Source of the DNA: WRCA01 sp050943575
GTDB lineage: Bacteria > Pseudomonadota > Alphaproteobacteria > Rs-D84
Direction of reading: 5' to 3'
NCBI GenBank assembly: GCA_050943575.1
Contig: JBMNPL010000018.1
Coordinates: 1-10,872, forward strand
DNA length: 10,872 bases
This document shows positions 1 through 7,105 of the stretch, one piece after another. How positions within the stretch are numbered: position 1 is the stretch's first letter; each line of letters starts with the position of its first letter. A model generated the notes under the pieces. That model ran no database searches. It was not told the DNA's origin and was given only the letters and a program-made list of their open reading frames with translations. Both the position numbers and the translations under genes were made by a program.

Positions 1-1171
1 GAATTGTTGCTAATTCATTTCCTGTATGCCCAACCATATCCCCATTGGCGTAATTTAGTATTATAACATCAAACTTTTTTAGTTTTGGTAATAGTGCGTT
101 AGTGATTTTTATTGCTGACATTTCGGGTTTTAAATCAAATGTGGCAACTTTTGGTGATGGGATTAAAATTTTTTCACTATTTGGAAAATCAATAAATCTT
201 TCAGCATCAAAAAAGTAAGTTACATGATTATATTTTTCTGTCTCGGCGATTCGTAATTGACTTAAATTATTTGCCGCTAAAACATCACCTAATGTATTTT
301 TTATGGCGGAATAAGGTAAAAGAGCAGGGGTTTTGTCTTGTAATTCTGATTTAGAGAATAATAATATTCTGGCATTGGTTGTTTTAAGCATATTTAAAAT
401 TTGTCTGATACGATCAGATCTATAATTTGCAAATACAATACCATCTTTTTTTGTGATTACTGATTTTTTAATAATAGTTGGTGTTATAAATTCATCCGAT
501 TCGCCACGTTTATATGCAGCGGATAATGCATCATCTATAGTTTGTGCAGAAAATTTGCTACGTGCCATAGCAATTGCATCAAATGCTAGTTTAGTCCTAT
601 CTAGGTTTTGATTTCTATCCATTGCAAAATAGCGTCCGCTTAAACTTCCAAACCACCAAGAATTATTTTTTGGTAATGTGCGACGCAATTTATTTATATA
701 TTTTTTCGCACTTTTTGGTGGTGTATCACGTCCATCTGCAAAAAAATGAATACAAATTTTAAGATTTGCTTTTAATAATTTATTCGCGATAAAAATAGTT
801 TTGTTTATATCTGCATGAACTTGTCCATCGGACATTAAACCTATCAGATGCACAATTCCGTCACGTTTTTTTATATCATGTATAAAATCGGCGAGTGGGC
901 GGTTTTTATCCCAATCTTCTAAATCAAATCTGCGTAAAAATTGATTAACAATACGTCCTGCACCGATTGTTATATGTCCGACTTCGCTGTTACCCATGAC
1001 ACCTGCTGGTAATCCAACGGCTGTTCCGCTGGCACGTAATAAAGTATTTGGATAGTTGCGGCGTAATTTATTAAAAAATGGCATTTTAGCCATTGCGACA
1101 GCATTGTGATTTTTGATTGAACTAATACCAACGCCATCCATTATACAAAGAACAACAGGTTTTGTATTCAT
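1..1171 (-). CDS. gpmI: 2,3-bisphosphoglycerate-independent phosphoglycerate mutase, C-terminus cut by window edge
   Basis: Interconverts 3- and 2-phosphoglycerate in glycolysis and gluconeogenesis in the cytoplasm, using two Mn ions and a phosphoserine intermediate. I read 390 codons with no frame break; the family is about 510 residues, so roughly the last 120 lie off the left edge. Visible motifs: metal-binding D12 in MDGVG (usually DGFG), catalytic S62 in GNSEVGH, GAGRIV near 69-74, SDGQVH with H119, HFFADGRDTPP at 142-152, GRYFAMDR at 179-186, LIPSPKVATFDL, and DMVGHTG with metal ligands D378 and H382. The remaining Asp-His and His metal ligands are in the missing part. Starting at 1171 puts D12 and S62 at the numbers used for the Bacillus enzyme, which favours this ATG over the in-frame ATG at 1180. 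No Shine-Dalgarno precedes it. The gene is divergent from the secreted protein at 1264. Confidence 0.96.
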   Translation of the reverse strand, partial: MNTKPVVLCIMDGVGISSIKNHNAVAMAKMPFFNKLRRNYPNTLLRASGTAVGLPAGVMGNSEVGHITIGAGRIVNQFLRRFDLEDWDKNRPLADFIHDIKKRDGIVHLIGLMSDGQVHADINKTIFIANKLLKANLKICIHFFADGRDTPPKSAKKYINKLRRTLPKNNSWWFGSLSGRYFAMDRNQNLDRTKLAFDAIAMARSKFSAQTIDDALSAAYKRGESDEFITPTIIKKSVITKKDGIVFANYRSDRIRQILNMLKTTNARILLFSKSELQDKTPALLPYSAIKNTLGDVLAANNLSQLRIAETEKYNHVTYFFDAERFIDFPNSEKILIPSPKVATFDLKPEMSAIKITNALLPKLKKFDVIILNYANGDMVGHTGNELATI

Positions 1172-1178
1172 ATTGAAC

Positions 1179-1187
1179 ATTATACCA
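1179..1187 (-). promoter_or_regulatory. Extended -10 promoter of gpmI, probably giving a leaderless mRNA
   Basis: On the minus strand the sequence reads TGGTATAAT, a perfect -10 with the TGn extension. The first base of the ATG at 1171 is the eighth base after the -10, where transcription normally begins. No good -35 is present (TAAACT at 1201-1206 is poor), as is usual for extended -10 promoters. The upstream in-frame ATG at 1180 overlaps the -10 itself and would not be transcribed from here. Confidence 0.6.
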
Positions 1188-1214
1188 TAATTTATATTAA
1201 AGTTTATTTATCTT

Positions 1215-1242
1215 TTTTCAGGTGTTTGTTTTATGATATAAT
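1215..1242 (+). promoter_or_regulatory. Promoter of the ankyrin/glycine-zipper protein gene
   Basis: TTTTCA at 1215-1220, a 16-base spacer and TATAAT at 1237-1242, extended by TGA at 1234-1236. The expected start is near 1249, giving a leader of about 15 bases with the GAGG ribosome binding site at 1251-1254, nine bases before ATG 1264. It lies back to back with the gpmI promoter. Confidence 0.6.
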
Positions 1243-1263
1243 ATAATTAAGAGGTTAAAAAAT

Positions 1264-2931
1264 ATGCTTATAAAAAGGTTAATAGCTTTATCTTTATTTT
1301 GTTGTTTTTATATATCAACTTCATTCGGCTGTTTTATTTCAAAACAGTCTACAATGAGCGAACTTGTAAATAAAACACAAATAGAAAGTGATATACACAT
1401 TAATATGATTTTTACTTGTAAAGTCTCTAATGATCAAAATAAGTGTTGCATAATTAAATCGACAGATGATATGAAAGTAGTGCAATGTCGTAAAAATAGC
1501 GATAAGTTTAGTTTTTCAGTTATGAATAATCCCAAAGATGTTTTAAACAACTGTATTTTTAACAATAATAAAGATTATGAGGATAAAAAATATAACAACG
1601 ATTATTTTTTAAGTTATAGTTTAAGTGTTATTGAAACTGAAGATAATTTAGAATATTTGATAAATACAGGATTATTTGATAAATCAAAACAATATAATAA
1701 TATGACAGTCTTTCATCACATAGCGACTAAATGTAACATTTCTCTCTTAAAAAAAGTTGTAGATAAAGGATTTGCTATAACTAGAACAGTTACTGATCAA
1801 ACACCATTAATGTATGTGGCGACACTCTGTAAAAATGCAAATGATGATTTTTTTGATTATGTTTTAAGTATAGATAAAGATTATTCAGGGGCGGTTGATA
1901 AAAATGCATTAGAACAATCTGCTTCTAATAATCCGGCATTTAAACAATGGATGAATAAAAATTCGGACAAGATTGATAAAAAGTTACCTGATTCTAAATC
2001 TAAAAATTCTGATGATGAAATTTCAAATACAAATAAATCGGAACAAAATGAGGGGGAGGAAAAGCAAGAAGATAAAGAAAAATTGGACAAGATTTCATCT
2101 TTACATACTTCTATTTCTGCACAATCTAAAATTATCAATGATATAAAATCTGCTCATGCGGATGATAAAATAACTGTATGGAAAACTGCCGATGGCAAAT
2201 TTAATAAATCACGATTAGTAAGTGATTCTACTGCTGGTATTGTGGGTGGCTCGGTTGGTGGTTTAATATCATCATCTGTTATAAAAAAGAATCAGGTAAA
2301 AAAAGGTTTTGAAGATTTAAGTTGCGGTCAATCTGGAACTAAACTTGCAAATTGGGGTGATGAATTTGAAATTAATGGCGCAACAACTAAAGCAGAATGT
2401 GAAAAAGCATCAGATAATGGTAAAAATAATATATTTGTGTGGGCATCAAAAAGTAATACAGGTGATAATTTTGCCACCCTTAAAGAAGATACTAAAATTC
2501 CTGCAAATAATGCTTGTTGGACACGTATAGAAATAAGTAGCGCAGATCCCAGAATTAAAACAGATAATATGAAAGAAAAATATTTTATTATTGGTAATAA
2601 AATAACTTGTGGTTCGTGGCTTGATGAATCAGAAATAGAAAAACAAATCTTGGCTGCAAAAAAGAAAGCTCGTGTTGGTGGTACAGTTGCCAGTGTTTTT
2701 GGTGGTATGGCAATAGGTGTCGGTGCTATGGAAGCATTTGGTAATAAAATGATAGGTGGTAAAGTCCAAGGTCAAAAAGCCTTGCAAGGAGACGAATTAT
2801 TAAAATCTCAAATTTTATCCCAAAAAGATGGCGAAGCAGAATGGAAAAAATATGAAACTGCTAAAACTGAACTCAATAAACTTTGTAAAGAGTTAAAAGC
2901 ACTTGGTGAAACAGCAAAAGAATGTGAATAA
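1264..2931 (+). CDS. Secreted protein with ankyrin-like repeats and two glycine-zipper segments, unknown function
   Basis: A 555-residue protein I cannot assign to a named family. Residues 1-22 form an export signal (Lys-Arg then a hydrophobic run); SFGC at 20-23 could be a weak lipobox with C23 as acylated cysteine, but Phe and Gly before Cys make this uncertain. Residues about 124-205 look like two or more ankyrin repeats: TVFHHIATKCNISLLKKVVDKG, about 22 residues at 148-169, follows the TPLHxAA...LLLxxGA pattern, and TPLMYVATLC begins the next. Residues 235-275 are highly charged and probably disordered. A glycine-zipper segment lies at 323-335 (AGIVGGSVGGLI), followed by KKNQVKKGFEDLSC. 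The 350-450 region has spaced cysteines (354, 379, 418, 449) and a WGDEFEI motif. A second Gly/Ala-rich membrane-type segment is at 471-492. The C-terminal end is a charged helix. The start is supported by GAGG nine bases upstream and a matching promoter. Location is probably periplasmic or outer-membrane associated (inference). Confidence 0.85.
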   Translation: MLIKRLIALSLFCCFYISTSFGCFISKQSTMSELVNKTQIESDIHINMIFTCKVSNDQNKCCIIKSTDDMKVVQCRKNSDKFSFSVMNNPKDVLNNCIFNNNKDYEDKKYNNDYFLSYSLSVIETEDNLEYLINTGLFDKSKQYNNMTVFHHIATKCNISLLKKVVDKGFAITRTVTDQTPLMYVATLCKNANDDFFDYVLSIDKDYSGAVDKNALEQSASNNPAFKQWMNKNSDKIDKKLPDSKSKNSDDEISNTNKSEQNEGEEKQEDKEKLDKISSLHTSISAQSKIINDIKSAHADDKITVWKTADGKFNKSRLVSDSTAGIVGGSVGGLISSSVIKKNQVKKGFEDLSCGQSGTKLANWGDEFEINGATTKAECEKASDNGKNNIFVWASKSNTGDNFATLKEDTKIPANNACWTRIEISSADPRIKTDNMKEKYFIIGNKITCGSWLDESEIEKQILAAKKKARVGGTVASVFGGMAIGVGAMEAFGNKMIGGKVQGQKALQGDELLKSQILSQKDGEAEWKKYETAKTELNKLCKELKALGETAKECE

Positions 2932-2961
2932 GATTAGCATATTTATCATCATAAAATATAC

Positions 2962-2990
2962 TTGATTGAATTTTGTAAATTTCGTATAAT
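2962..2990 (+). promoter_or_regulatory. Promoter of the OmpA-type lipoprotein gene
   Basis: TTGATT at 2962-2967, exactly 17 bases, then consensus TATAAT at 2985-2990. Transcription should begin near 2997, leaving a leader of about 17 bases with AAGGA before ATG 3015. It also shows that the GTG at 2991 cannot be the start, because it lies upstream of the mRNA. Confidence 0.8.
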
Positions 2991-3014
2991 GTGCAATATA
3001 AAAAGGAATTAAGT

Positions 3015-4364
3015 ATGAAAAAAATTCTTGCTCTCTTTGGAATTATGGCGGTTGCTGCTTGCACAAATATCGCTAATTATCAAGAATCTGAACATTATTC
3101 AACACCAACAGTTGATTATGTGGAACGTCTGGATGTAAAAACTTCAACTCAGGCGGACTCTTTTTTAACTCAATTGGCAATGAATTATCGTTCGTATGCA
3201 ATATTTAATGCCAGACAAGCTAGATATCCAGATCTAGGCGAAATGTTTGCTCAAAAAGCAATAGTTGCTTTTTCTGGAGAAACACCAATGCCAGAATCTA
3301 TTGATAATTGGAACATCCAAGATAAAAATTTAGGATTTGAATTGTCCAGAGGATGTCAAGAATTAGTTAAGTTTTTAAAGAATGATATGTCGGATTATTG
3401 TCCGATAGAAGCCGCTGAAGCCCAAGCAAAATTTGATTGTTGGATCAGCGCCTCGGCAACTGGTCAAATGGCAACTGCTAATGAATGCCGCAGCAGATTT
3501 TATGGTGTAATAGAAGTTTTACGTAATGGTGGTCCAAATGGATGCGGAACTAAAAAAATAGAATCTAAACCTGCACGGACTGTTCGTGCGCCCGCAGAAT
3601 CTGAATATTATCCAGAACCTGTCCCAATAATTCCAAGACAAATGCGCGCACGTGATGGAATTGTAGTTGTAAATAATATCAAGGTAGATCCTGTACCTGT
3701 TCCATTAGTATTTACTCAAAATATATATGGTGGTGATAAAAGTGTTGTAAGTTATGGTGATGAAGTTATCAGCACAAAAACAGCAGAAGAACAAACAATA
3801 GCGCCAGATATAGTTTCACGTCAAGAATTTATTGAAATGATGCAAGTTATGCGGGAAGAAATTCGCTCGATTAACGATCGTCTAGATAAATCTCAGAAAG
3901 AGGATATAACTGTTTTAAAAGTTCAACAAATTCCATTAGAACCAAAACAGCATATTATGGAAGAAGTGTTTGAAGTGTATTTTGATTTTAATAAAGCGGT
4001 TATAAAACCTGAATATGCAGAAGTTATTAAAAAATTAGCTAAAACAACCCAAGAAAATCGTAATGTCAAGGTTTCTGTTGTCGGTCATACAGATACCAAG
4101 GGTTCACAAGACTATAATTTTGCTTTGGGTGGACGTCGTGCCAAAGCAGTTCGTAATATGTTAGTAAAATATGGTATTCCATCGGAGCAAATAGTAATAG
4201 TATCTTCTGGGGAAAATGATTTAAAAGTACAAACAAAAGATAATGTTAGGAAAGCTGAAAATCGTCGCGCCAGAGTTATCAAAGAAGAAAGATATATAGA
4301 ACAACCAAAACAAGGTAGTGAATTAGAAGTAATAGTAGGGCAAGAAGCAGAAATTGTTAAATAA
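3015..4364 (+). CDS. OmpA-family peptidoglycan-binding lipoprotein with a long unclassified N-terminal region
   Basis: A 449-residue lipoprotein likely to tether the outer membrane to the cell wall. MKKILALFGIMAVAAC is a lipoprotein signal with lipobox VAAC and acyl-accepting C16. Residues about 45-180 form an unrecognised domain with several cysteines (114, 129, 142, 158, 177). A Pro/Arg-rich linker follows at about 182-235, then a probable coiled coil at 268-297. The C-terminal OmpA domain spans about 317-424: VYFDFNKAVIKPE opens it, GHTD gives D360 and RRAKAV gives R375. The Asp and Arg are 15 residues apart, as in OmpA/Pal proteins where they bind the diaminopimelate carboxylate of peptidoglycan. 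NRRARV closes the domain. A 25-residue polar tail follows. I chose ATG 3015 over the in-frame GTG 2991 because the lipoprotein signal begins there, AGGA at 3004-3007 sits seven bases before it, and the promoter -10 ends at 2990. It is not Pal itself by length or N-terminal part, and no tol genes are seen. Confidence 0.92.
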   Translation: MKKILALFGIMAVAACTNIANYQESEHYSTPTVDYVERLDVKTSTQADSFLTQLAMNYRSYAIFNARQARYPDLGEMFAQKAIVAFSGETPMPESIDNWNIQDKNLGFELSRGCQELVKFLKNDMSDYCPIEAAEAQAKFDCWISASATGQMATANECRSRFYGVIEVLRNGGPNGCGTKKIESKPARTVRAPAESEYYPEPVPIIPRQMRARDGIVVVNNIKVDPVPVPLVFTQNIYGGDKSVVSYGDEVISTKTAEEQTIAPDIVSRQEFIEMMQVMREEIRSINDRLDKSQKEDITVLKVQQIPLEPKQHIMEEVFEVYFDFNKAVIKPEYAEVIKKLAKTTQENRNVKVSVVGHTDTKGSQDYNFALGGRRAKAVRNMLVKYGIPSEQIVIVSSGENDLKVQTKDNVRKAENRRARVIKEERYIEQPKQGSELEVIVGQEAEIVK

Positions 4365-4376
4365 ATAATAAAACAC

Positions 4377-4405
4377 TTGACAAATTATTTATTTTTTATT
4401 AATCT
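4377..4405 (+). promoter_or_regulatory. Promoter of the 44-residue gene
   Basis: Perfect -35 TTGACA at 4377-4382, a 17-base T/A spacer, and a weaker -10 TAATCT at 4400-4405. It begins 13 bases after the stop codon of the OmpA lipoprotein gene. Transcription would start near 4412, about 28 bases before ATG 4440. The strong -35 is convincing; the -10 is less so. Confidence 0.5.
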
Positions 4406-4439
4406 TAAATAGATTAAATATATTTTTTGAGGTAAAGGT

Positions 4440-4574
4440 ATGAGTGAAGAAGTCAAAAAAAGTAAAGCAGGAAGATTTAAAAACGCTAAAAAGGGCGTTG
4501 TGAATCTTATTGATATGTTTAAGCAATTTGGGATGGAAATTCCAGAAGGTGGTCTTGATCAAAATGTAATATAA
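4440..4574 (+). CDS. 44-residue small protein of unknown function upstream of rho
   Basis: A short gene with a full set of expression signals. ATG 4440 is preceded by GAGG at 4429-4432 with a seven-base gap, a promoter lies upstream, and an intrinsic terminator starts five bases after the TAA. The product begins MSEEVKKSKAG. Residues 6-18 are strongly basic (five Lys in KKSKAGRFKNAKK plus one Arg), residues 20-32 (VVNLIDMFKQFGM) could form an amphipathic helix, and the end EIPEGGLDQNVI is acidic and polar. There is no signal peptide or membrane segment and no cysteine, so a cytoplasmic protein is likely. I do not recognise a family. A nucleic-acid or protein-binding role is only a guess from charge. 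It sits between the OmpA lipoprotein gene and rho on the same strand, but its terminator and the separate rho promoter make it an independent unit. Confidence 0.75.
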   Translation: MSEEVKKSKAGRFKNAKKGVVNLIDMFKQFGMEIPEGGLDQNVI

Positions 4575-4578
4575 AAAT

Positions 4579-4608
4579 AAAATCCTCATTAAAATTGGGG
4601 ATTTTTTT
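4579..4608 (+). terminator. Intrinsic terminator after the 44-residue gene
   Basis: AAAATCCTC at 4579-4587 pairs with GGGGATTTT at 4597-4605 through nine pairs (one G-T), with a nine-base loop, and the T run continues to 4608. It isolates the small gene from rho. Confidence 0.85.
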
Positions 4609-4634
4609 GTAAAATCGTCATATTTTGAAATTAC

Positions 4635-4663
4635 TTGACTATTATAAGTTTTTTTATTAAAAT
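4635..4663 (+). promoter_or_regulatory. Promoter of rho
   Basis: TTGACT at 4635-4640, 17-base spacer, TAAAAT at 4658-4663, each one base from consensus. The start would be near 4670, giving a leader of about 47 bases before ATG 4717. I see no hairpin or leader peptide in that stretch. Confidence 0.75.
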
Positions 4664-4716
4664 AATAAACATCAATTTAAGTACAATTCTGTATTAAATT
4701 TCCAAAAGGTAAAGAT

Positions 4717-5985
4717 ATGCATGTTAATGAATTAAAGGCTAAATCGCCCCAACAATTATTAAAAATGGCCGAAGATATGGGGATTGAAAACCCATCGCAA
4801 TTAAATGTTCAACAACTTCGTTTTGCGGTTTTACGCGTTATTTCAATGGATAAAAAAACAACTTTAATTGGTGATGGTGTATTGGAACGTATGCAAGATG
4901 GTTTTGGTTTTTTGCGCGCGCCTGAATCAAACTATTTAGCAGGACCAGATGATTTGTATGTTTCCCCGAATTTAATTAAAAAGTATGGATTAAAGACAGG
5001 TGATTATGTCGAAGGTAAAATAGATGCCCCACAAAATGAATCAGAGCGTTATTTCGCATTAGAAACAATTGAAAAAGTAAATGGTGAAGATCCAGAAAAA
5101 TTAAAACATCGAATTTCTTTTGATGATATGACACCGCTTTATCCGGATGAGATGTTAAAAATGGAGACAGAAAATGATAAAGATAAAGGGCGGTCTTTGT
5201 CTGCACGTGTTATTGACCTGATTGCTCCAACTGGTAAAGGGCAACGTTCCTTGATTGTTGCGCCGCCCAGAACTGGTAAAACTATTATGCTCCAAAATAT
5301 AGCAAATAGTATTTCAACAAATTACCCAGATGTAACTTTAATAGTTCTTTTAATAGATGAAAGACCCGAAGAAGTTACAGATATGAAACGTAGTGTTAAA
5401 GGCGAAGTAATTTCCAGTACTTTTGATGAGCCTGCTTCGCGTCATATCCAAGTAGCCGAAATGGTTATTGAAAAGGCTAAAAGATTGGTTGAAAGCGGTA
5501 AAGATGTTGTTATTTTATTAGATTCTATTACCAGACTTGGTCGTGCTTATAATACAGTTGTGCCATCAAGTGGCAAGGTTTTAACCGGTGGTGTAGATGC
5601 TTATGCTCTGCAACGTCCAAAAAGATTTTTTGGTGCGGCCAGAAATATAGAAGAGGGTGGTAGTTTAACAATTATCGCAACCGCATTAATTGATACTGGT
5701 AGTAAAATGGACGAGGTTATTTTTGAAGAGTTCAAAGGAACTGGTAATAGCGAAATTATTCTGGATCGTAAATTATCTGATAAACGTGTATATCCCGCGA
5801 TTGATATCACTCGTAGTGGAACACGTAAAGAAGATTTATTAGTCGAGAAAGATATATTATCCAAAATGTATGTTTTACGCAGAATTGTTAACCCGATGGG
5901 AACATTAGAGGCTATGGAATTCTTGCTTGATAAATTGCGGACAACGAAAACTAATGCAGATTTTTTTGCCGCAATGAATGGATAA
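4717..5985 (+). CDS. rho: Transcription termination factor Rho
   Basis: Hexameric RNA-dependent ATPase that tracks along untranslated RNA and releases RNA polymerase. At 422 residues it matches the usual 419-residue size, without the long insertions found in some phyla. Residues 1-45 form the N-terminal helical domain (LKAKSPQQLLKMAEDMGI). Residues about 51-115 form the cold-shock-like primary RNA-binding fold (GDGVLERMQDGFGFLR, then DDLYVSPNLIKKY). The ATPase core has the P-loop APPRTGKT at 182-189, IDERPEEVTDM at 213-223, Walker B VVILLD at 264-269, ITRLGRAYN at 271-279, the Q-loop region around GKVLTGGVDAYALQRPKRFFG (286-306), and FKGTGNSE with the R-loop region LDRKLSDKRVYPAID. The end TKTNADFFAAMNG is typical. 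AAAGG at 4705-4709 lies seven bases before the start. The gene appears monocistronic, with a promoter at 4635 and a terminator at 6006. The region of common bicyclomycin contact residues looks intact. Confidence 0.98.
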   Translation: MHVNELKAKSPQQLLKMAEDMGIENPSQLNVQQLRFAVLRVISMDKKTTLIGDGVLERMQDGFGFLRAPESNYLAGPDDLYVSPNLIKKYGLKTGDYVEGKIDAPQNESERYFALETIEKVNGEDPEKLKHRISFDDMTPLYPDEMLKMETENDKDKGRSLSARVIDLIAPTGKGQRSLIVAPPRTGKTIMLQNIANSISTNYPDVTLIVLLIDERPEEVTDMKRSVKGEVISSTFDEPASRHIQVAEMVIEKAKRLVESGKDVVILLDSITRLGRAYNTVVPSSGKVLTGGVDAYALQRPKRFFGAARNIEEGGSLTIIATALIDTGSKMDEVIFEEFKGTGNSEIILDRKLSDKRVYPAIDITRSGTRKEDLLVEKDILSKMYVLRRIVNPMGTLEAMEFLLDKLRTTKTNADFFAAMNG

Positions 5986-6005
5986 GATATAATAAAGTAA
6001 AATAT

Positions 6006-6030
6006 AAAACGCCACATTTTATGGCGTTTT
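6006..6030. terminator. Bidirectional intrinsic terminator between rho and the convergent secreted-protein gene
   Basis: AAAACGCCA at 6006-6014 pairs perfectly with TGGCGTTTT at 6022-6030 around a seven-base loop. Flanking A tracts on the left and Ts on the right let it work on both strands. It lies 20 bases after the rho stop and five bases beyond the stop of the minus-strand gene. Confidence 0.9.
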
Positions 6031-6035
6031 AATAA

Positions 6036-7103
6036 TTAATTTTCAAAATTTGCGATAATTGATTCCCCAGCTGTTTTTAATTTATTTAGATAAGTTTTAT
6101 AAACGGTGCAATCTCGAGATATTTCTGATTTATAAGAATCTCTTAGATTTGAAATCATATAAAAACAACCACGTAAATGTTGAATACAATAATCATGACC
6201 AATTAAAAAGGCAGTTTGACCACGCACATTATCATTTTCATCTGGCCAACTTATATTTAATGCTTCGTTTAATGATACCATATCATTTGTTCCTGTATGT
6301 TGATAAAAAGTATTTTGCCATAATTCTTCTAATTCTGAATCTGTTATACCGCTATTCGGTAATCCACCATTTTTTATCATAAATAATTGACCTAAAACGT
6401 CTTCTACGGCGGGACGTAAATTTGTTTCTATTTCAATTAATTCATCACTGCAATAACAACGATTATATGGTGTGTTTTGACGTTTACAATATCCATCCAT
6501 ACAAGCCCTATAATCTGCCAGACATCGTGATGCACCGATTGAGTTTTCAGAATTTGTAATATTTGAATTTGGTATAGCAGTTATACGATTTGAAACTGAT
6601 GGATTAACACGACTTGAACGCATAACTACGCGTCTTGATTGATTGTTTTGAGGTTCTGTTGAATAAGATTGTGAAGTATTATTTATATCAGATTGATATT
6701 GTAATGGTGCGATTCCACTCCTTGCGATTGTTACCCCAGAACGTGGCACTACCCTGCGTCCTTGTTGATATACAGGCGCAAAATTTGATTGTCTGGGTAT
6801 TACTTTACGAGTATTAAATTGATTGTTTGATGAATAGTTGGGGTTATATCTTCTTGAAAAAGCGGCAGTTTGATCGGGTGAATTTATCACATTGTTTTGT
6901 TGAAGTGCTTCTCTCATTTTTTTATTAAGAAAAGGTTGCATATTACTGTAAGTTACAGGATTTATATAATTACCCCTGTTAATTGTTCCAGATATAGCGG
7001 GGTTTAAACAAGAAATAGAAAATACAAACAAGATAGCAAATTTAGCCATATATACTAAAAAAGCATATTTATTATTTGCTATCTTATTTTGCATTTGATT
7101 CAT
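6036..7103 (-). CDS. Secreted cysteine-rich protein with RRVVxR repeats, unknown function
   Basis: A 355-residue exported protein with no family I can name. After a short polar N-terminus, residues 14-32 form a hydrophobic signal or anchor, with possible cleavage near 36-39 (NPAIS). Residues about 40-190 are low-complexity, rich in Asn, Ser, Gln and Arg, and hold three copies of a short basic motif: RKVIPR (99-104), RRVVPR (116-121) and RRVVMR (157-162). Residues about 190-355 look folded. They hold a cysteine cluster CLADYRACMDGYC (194-206) and CYC (216-218), then C306, C313 and C332, suggesting disulfides or a metal site. The last part is predicted helical. It is the second gene of a two-gene operon, starting two bases after the stop of the glycosyltransferase gene. 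The ribosome binding site is weak (GG about nine bases upstream), so translation is probably coupled. An alternative start at residue 4 is possible. Its terminator is the hairpin at 6006. Confidence 0.85.
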   Translation of the reverse strand: MNQMQNKIANNKYAFLVYMAKFAILFVFSISCLNPAISGTINRGNYINPVTYSNMQPFLNKKMREALQQNNVINSPDQTAAFSRRYNPNYSSNNQFNTRKVIPRQSNFAPVYQQGRRVVPRSGVTIARSGIAPLQYQSDINNTSQSYSTEPQNNQSRRVVMRSSRVNPSVSNRITAIPNSNITNSENSIGASRCLADYRACMDGYCKRQNTPYNRCYCSDELIEIETNLRPAVEDVLGQLFMIKNGGLPNSGITDSELEELWQNTFYQHTGTNDMVSLNEALNISWPDENDNVRGQTAFLIGHDYCIQHLRGCFYMISNLRDSYKSEISRDCTVYKTYLNKLKTAGESIIANFEN

Positions 7104-7105
7104 TT

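Noticed and set aside
1178..1180. ATG 1180 as start of gpmI
   Set aside because: It overlaps the -10 hexamer, and the extra three residues break the otherwise exact family numbering at D12 and S62.
2932..2961. Possible terminator after the ankyrin/glycine-zipper gene
   Set aside because: Only an imperfect AT-only dyad is present; no GC-containing stem or T run was found, so the gene may end by Rho or read into the next.
2991..3014. GTG 2991 as start of the OmpA lipoprotein
   Set aside because: It directly follows the -10 TATAAT, so it is upstream of the expected mRNA, and the lipoprotein signal and ribosome binding site fit ATG 3015.
4361..4392. ATAAATAAT / ATTATTTAT hairpin followed by Ts after the OmpA lipoprotein gene
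   Set aside because: The stem is all A-T with a 14-base loop, overlaps the stop codon and the next promoter, and would be unstable; it could be chance in AT-rich DNA.
4389..4589. Minus-strand open frame opposite the 44-residue gene
   Set aside because: It has no ribosome binding site or promoter and is the antisense shadow of the plus-strand gene, which has all signals.
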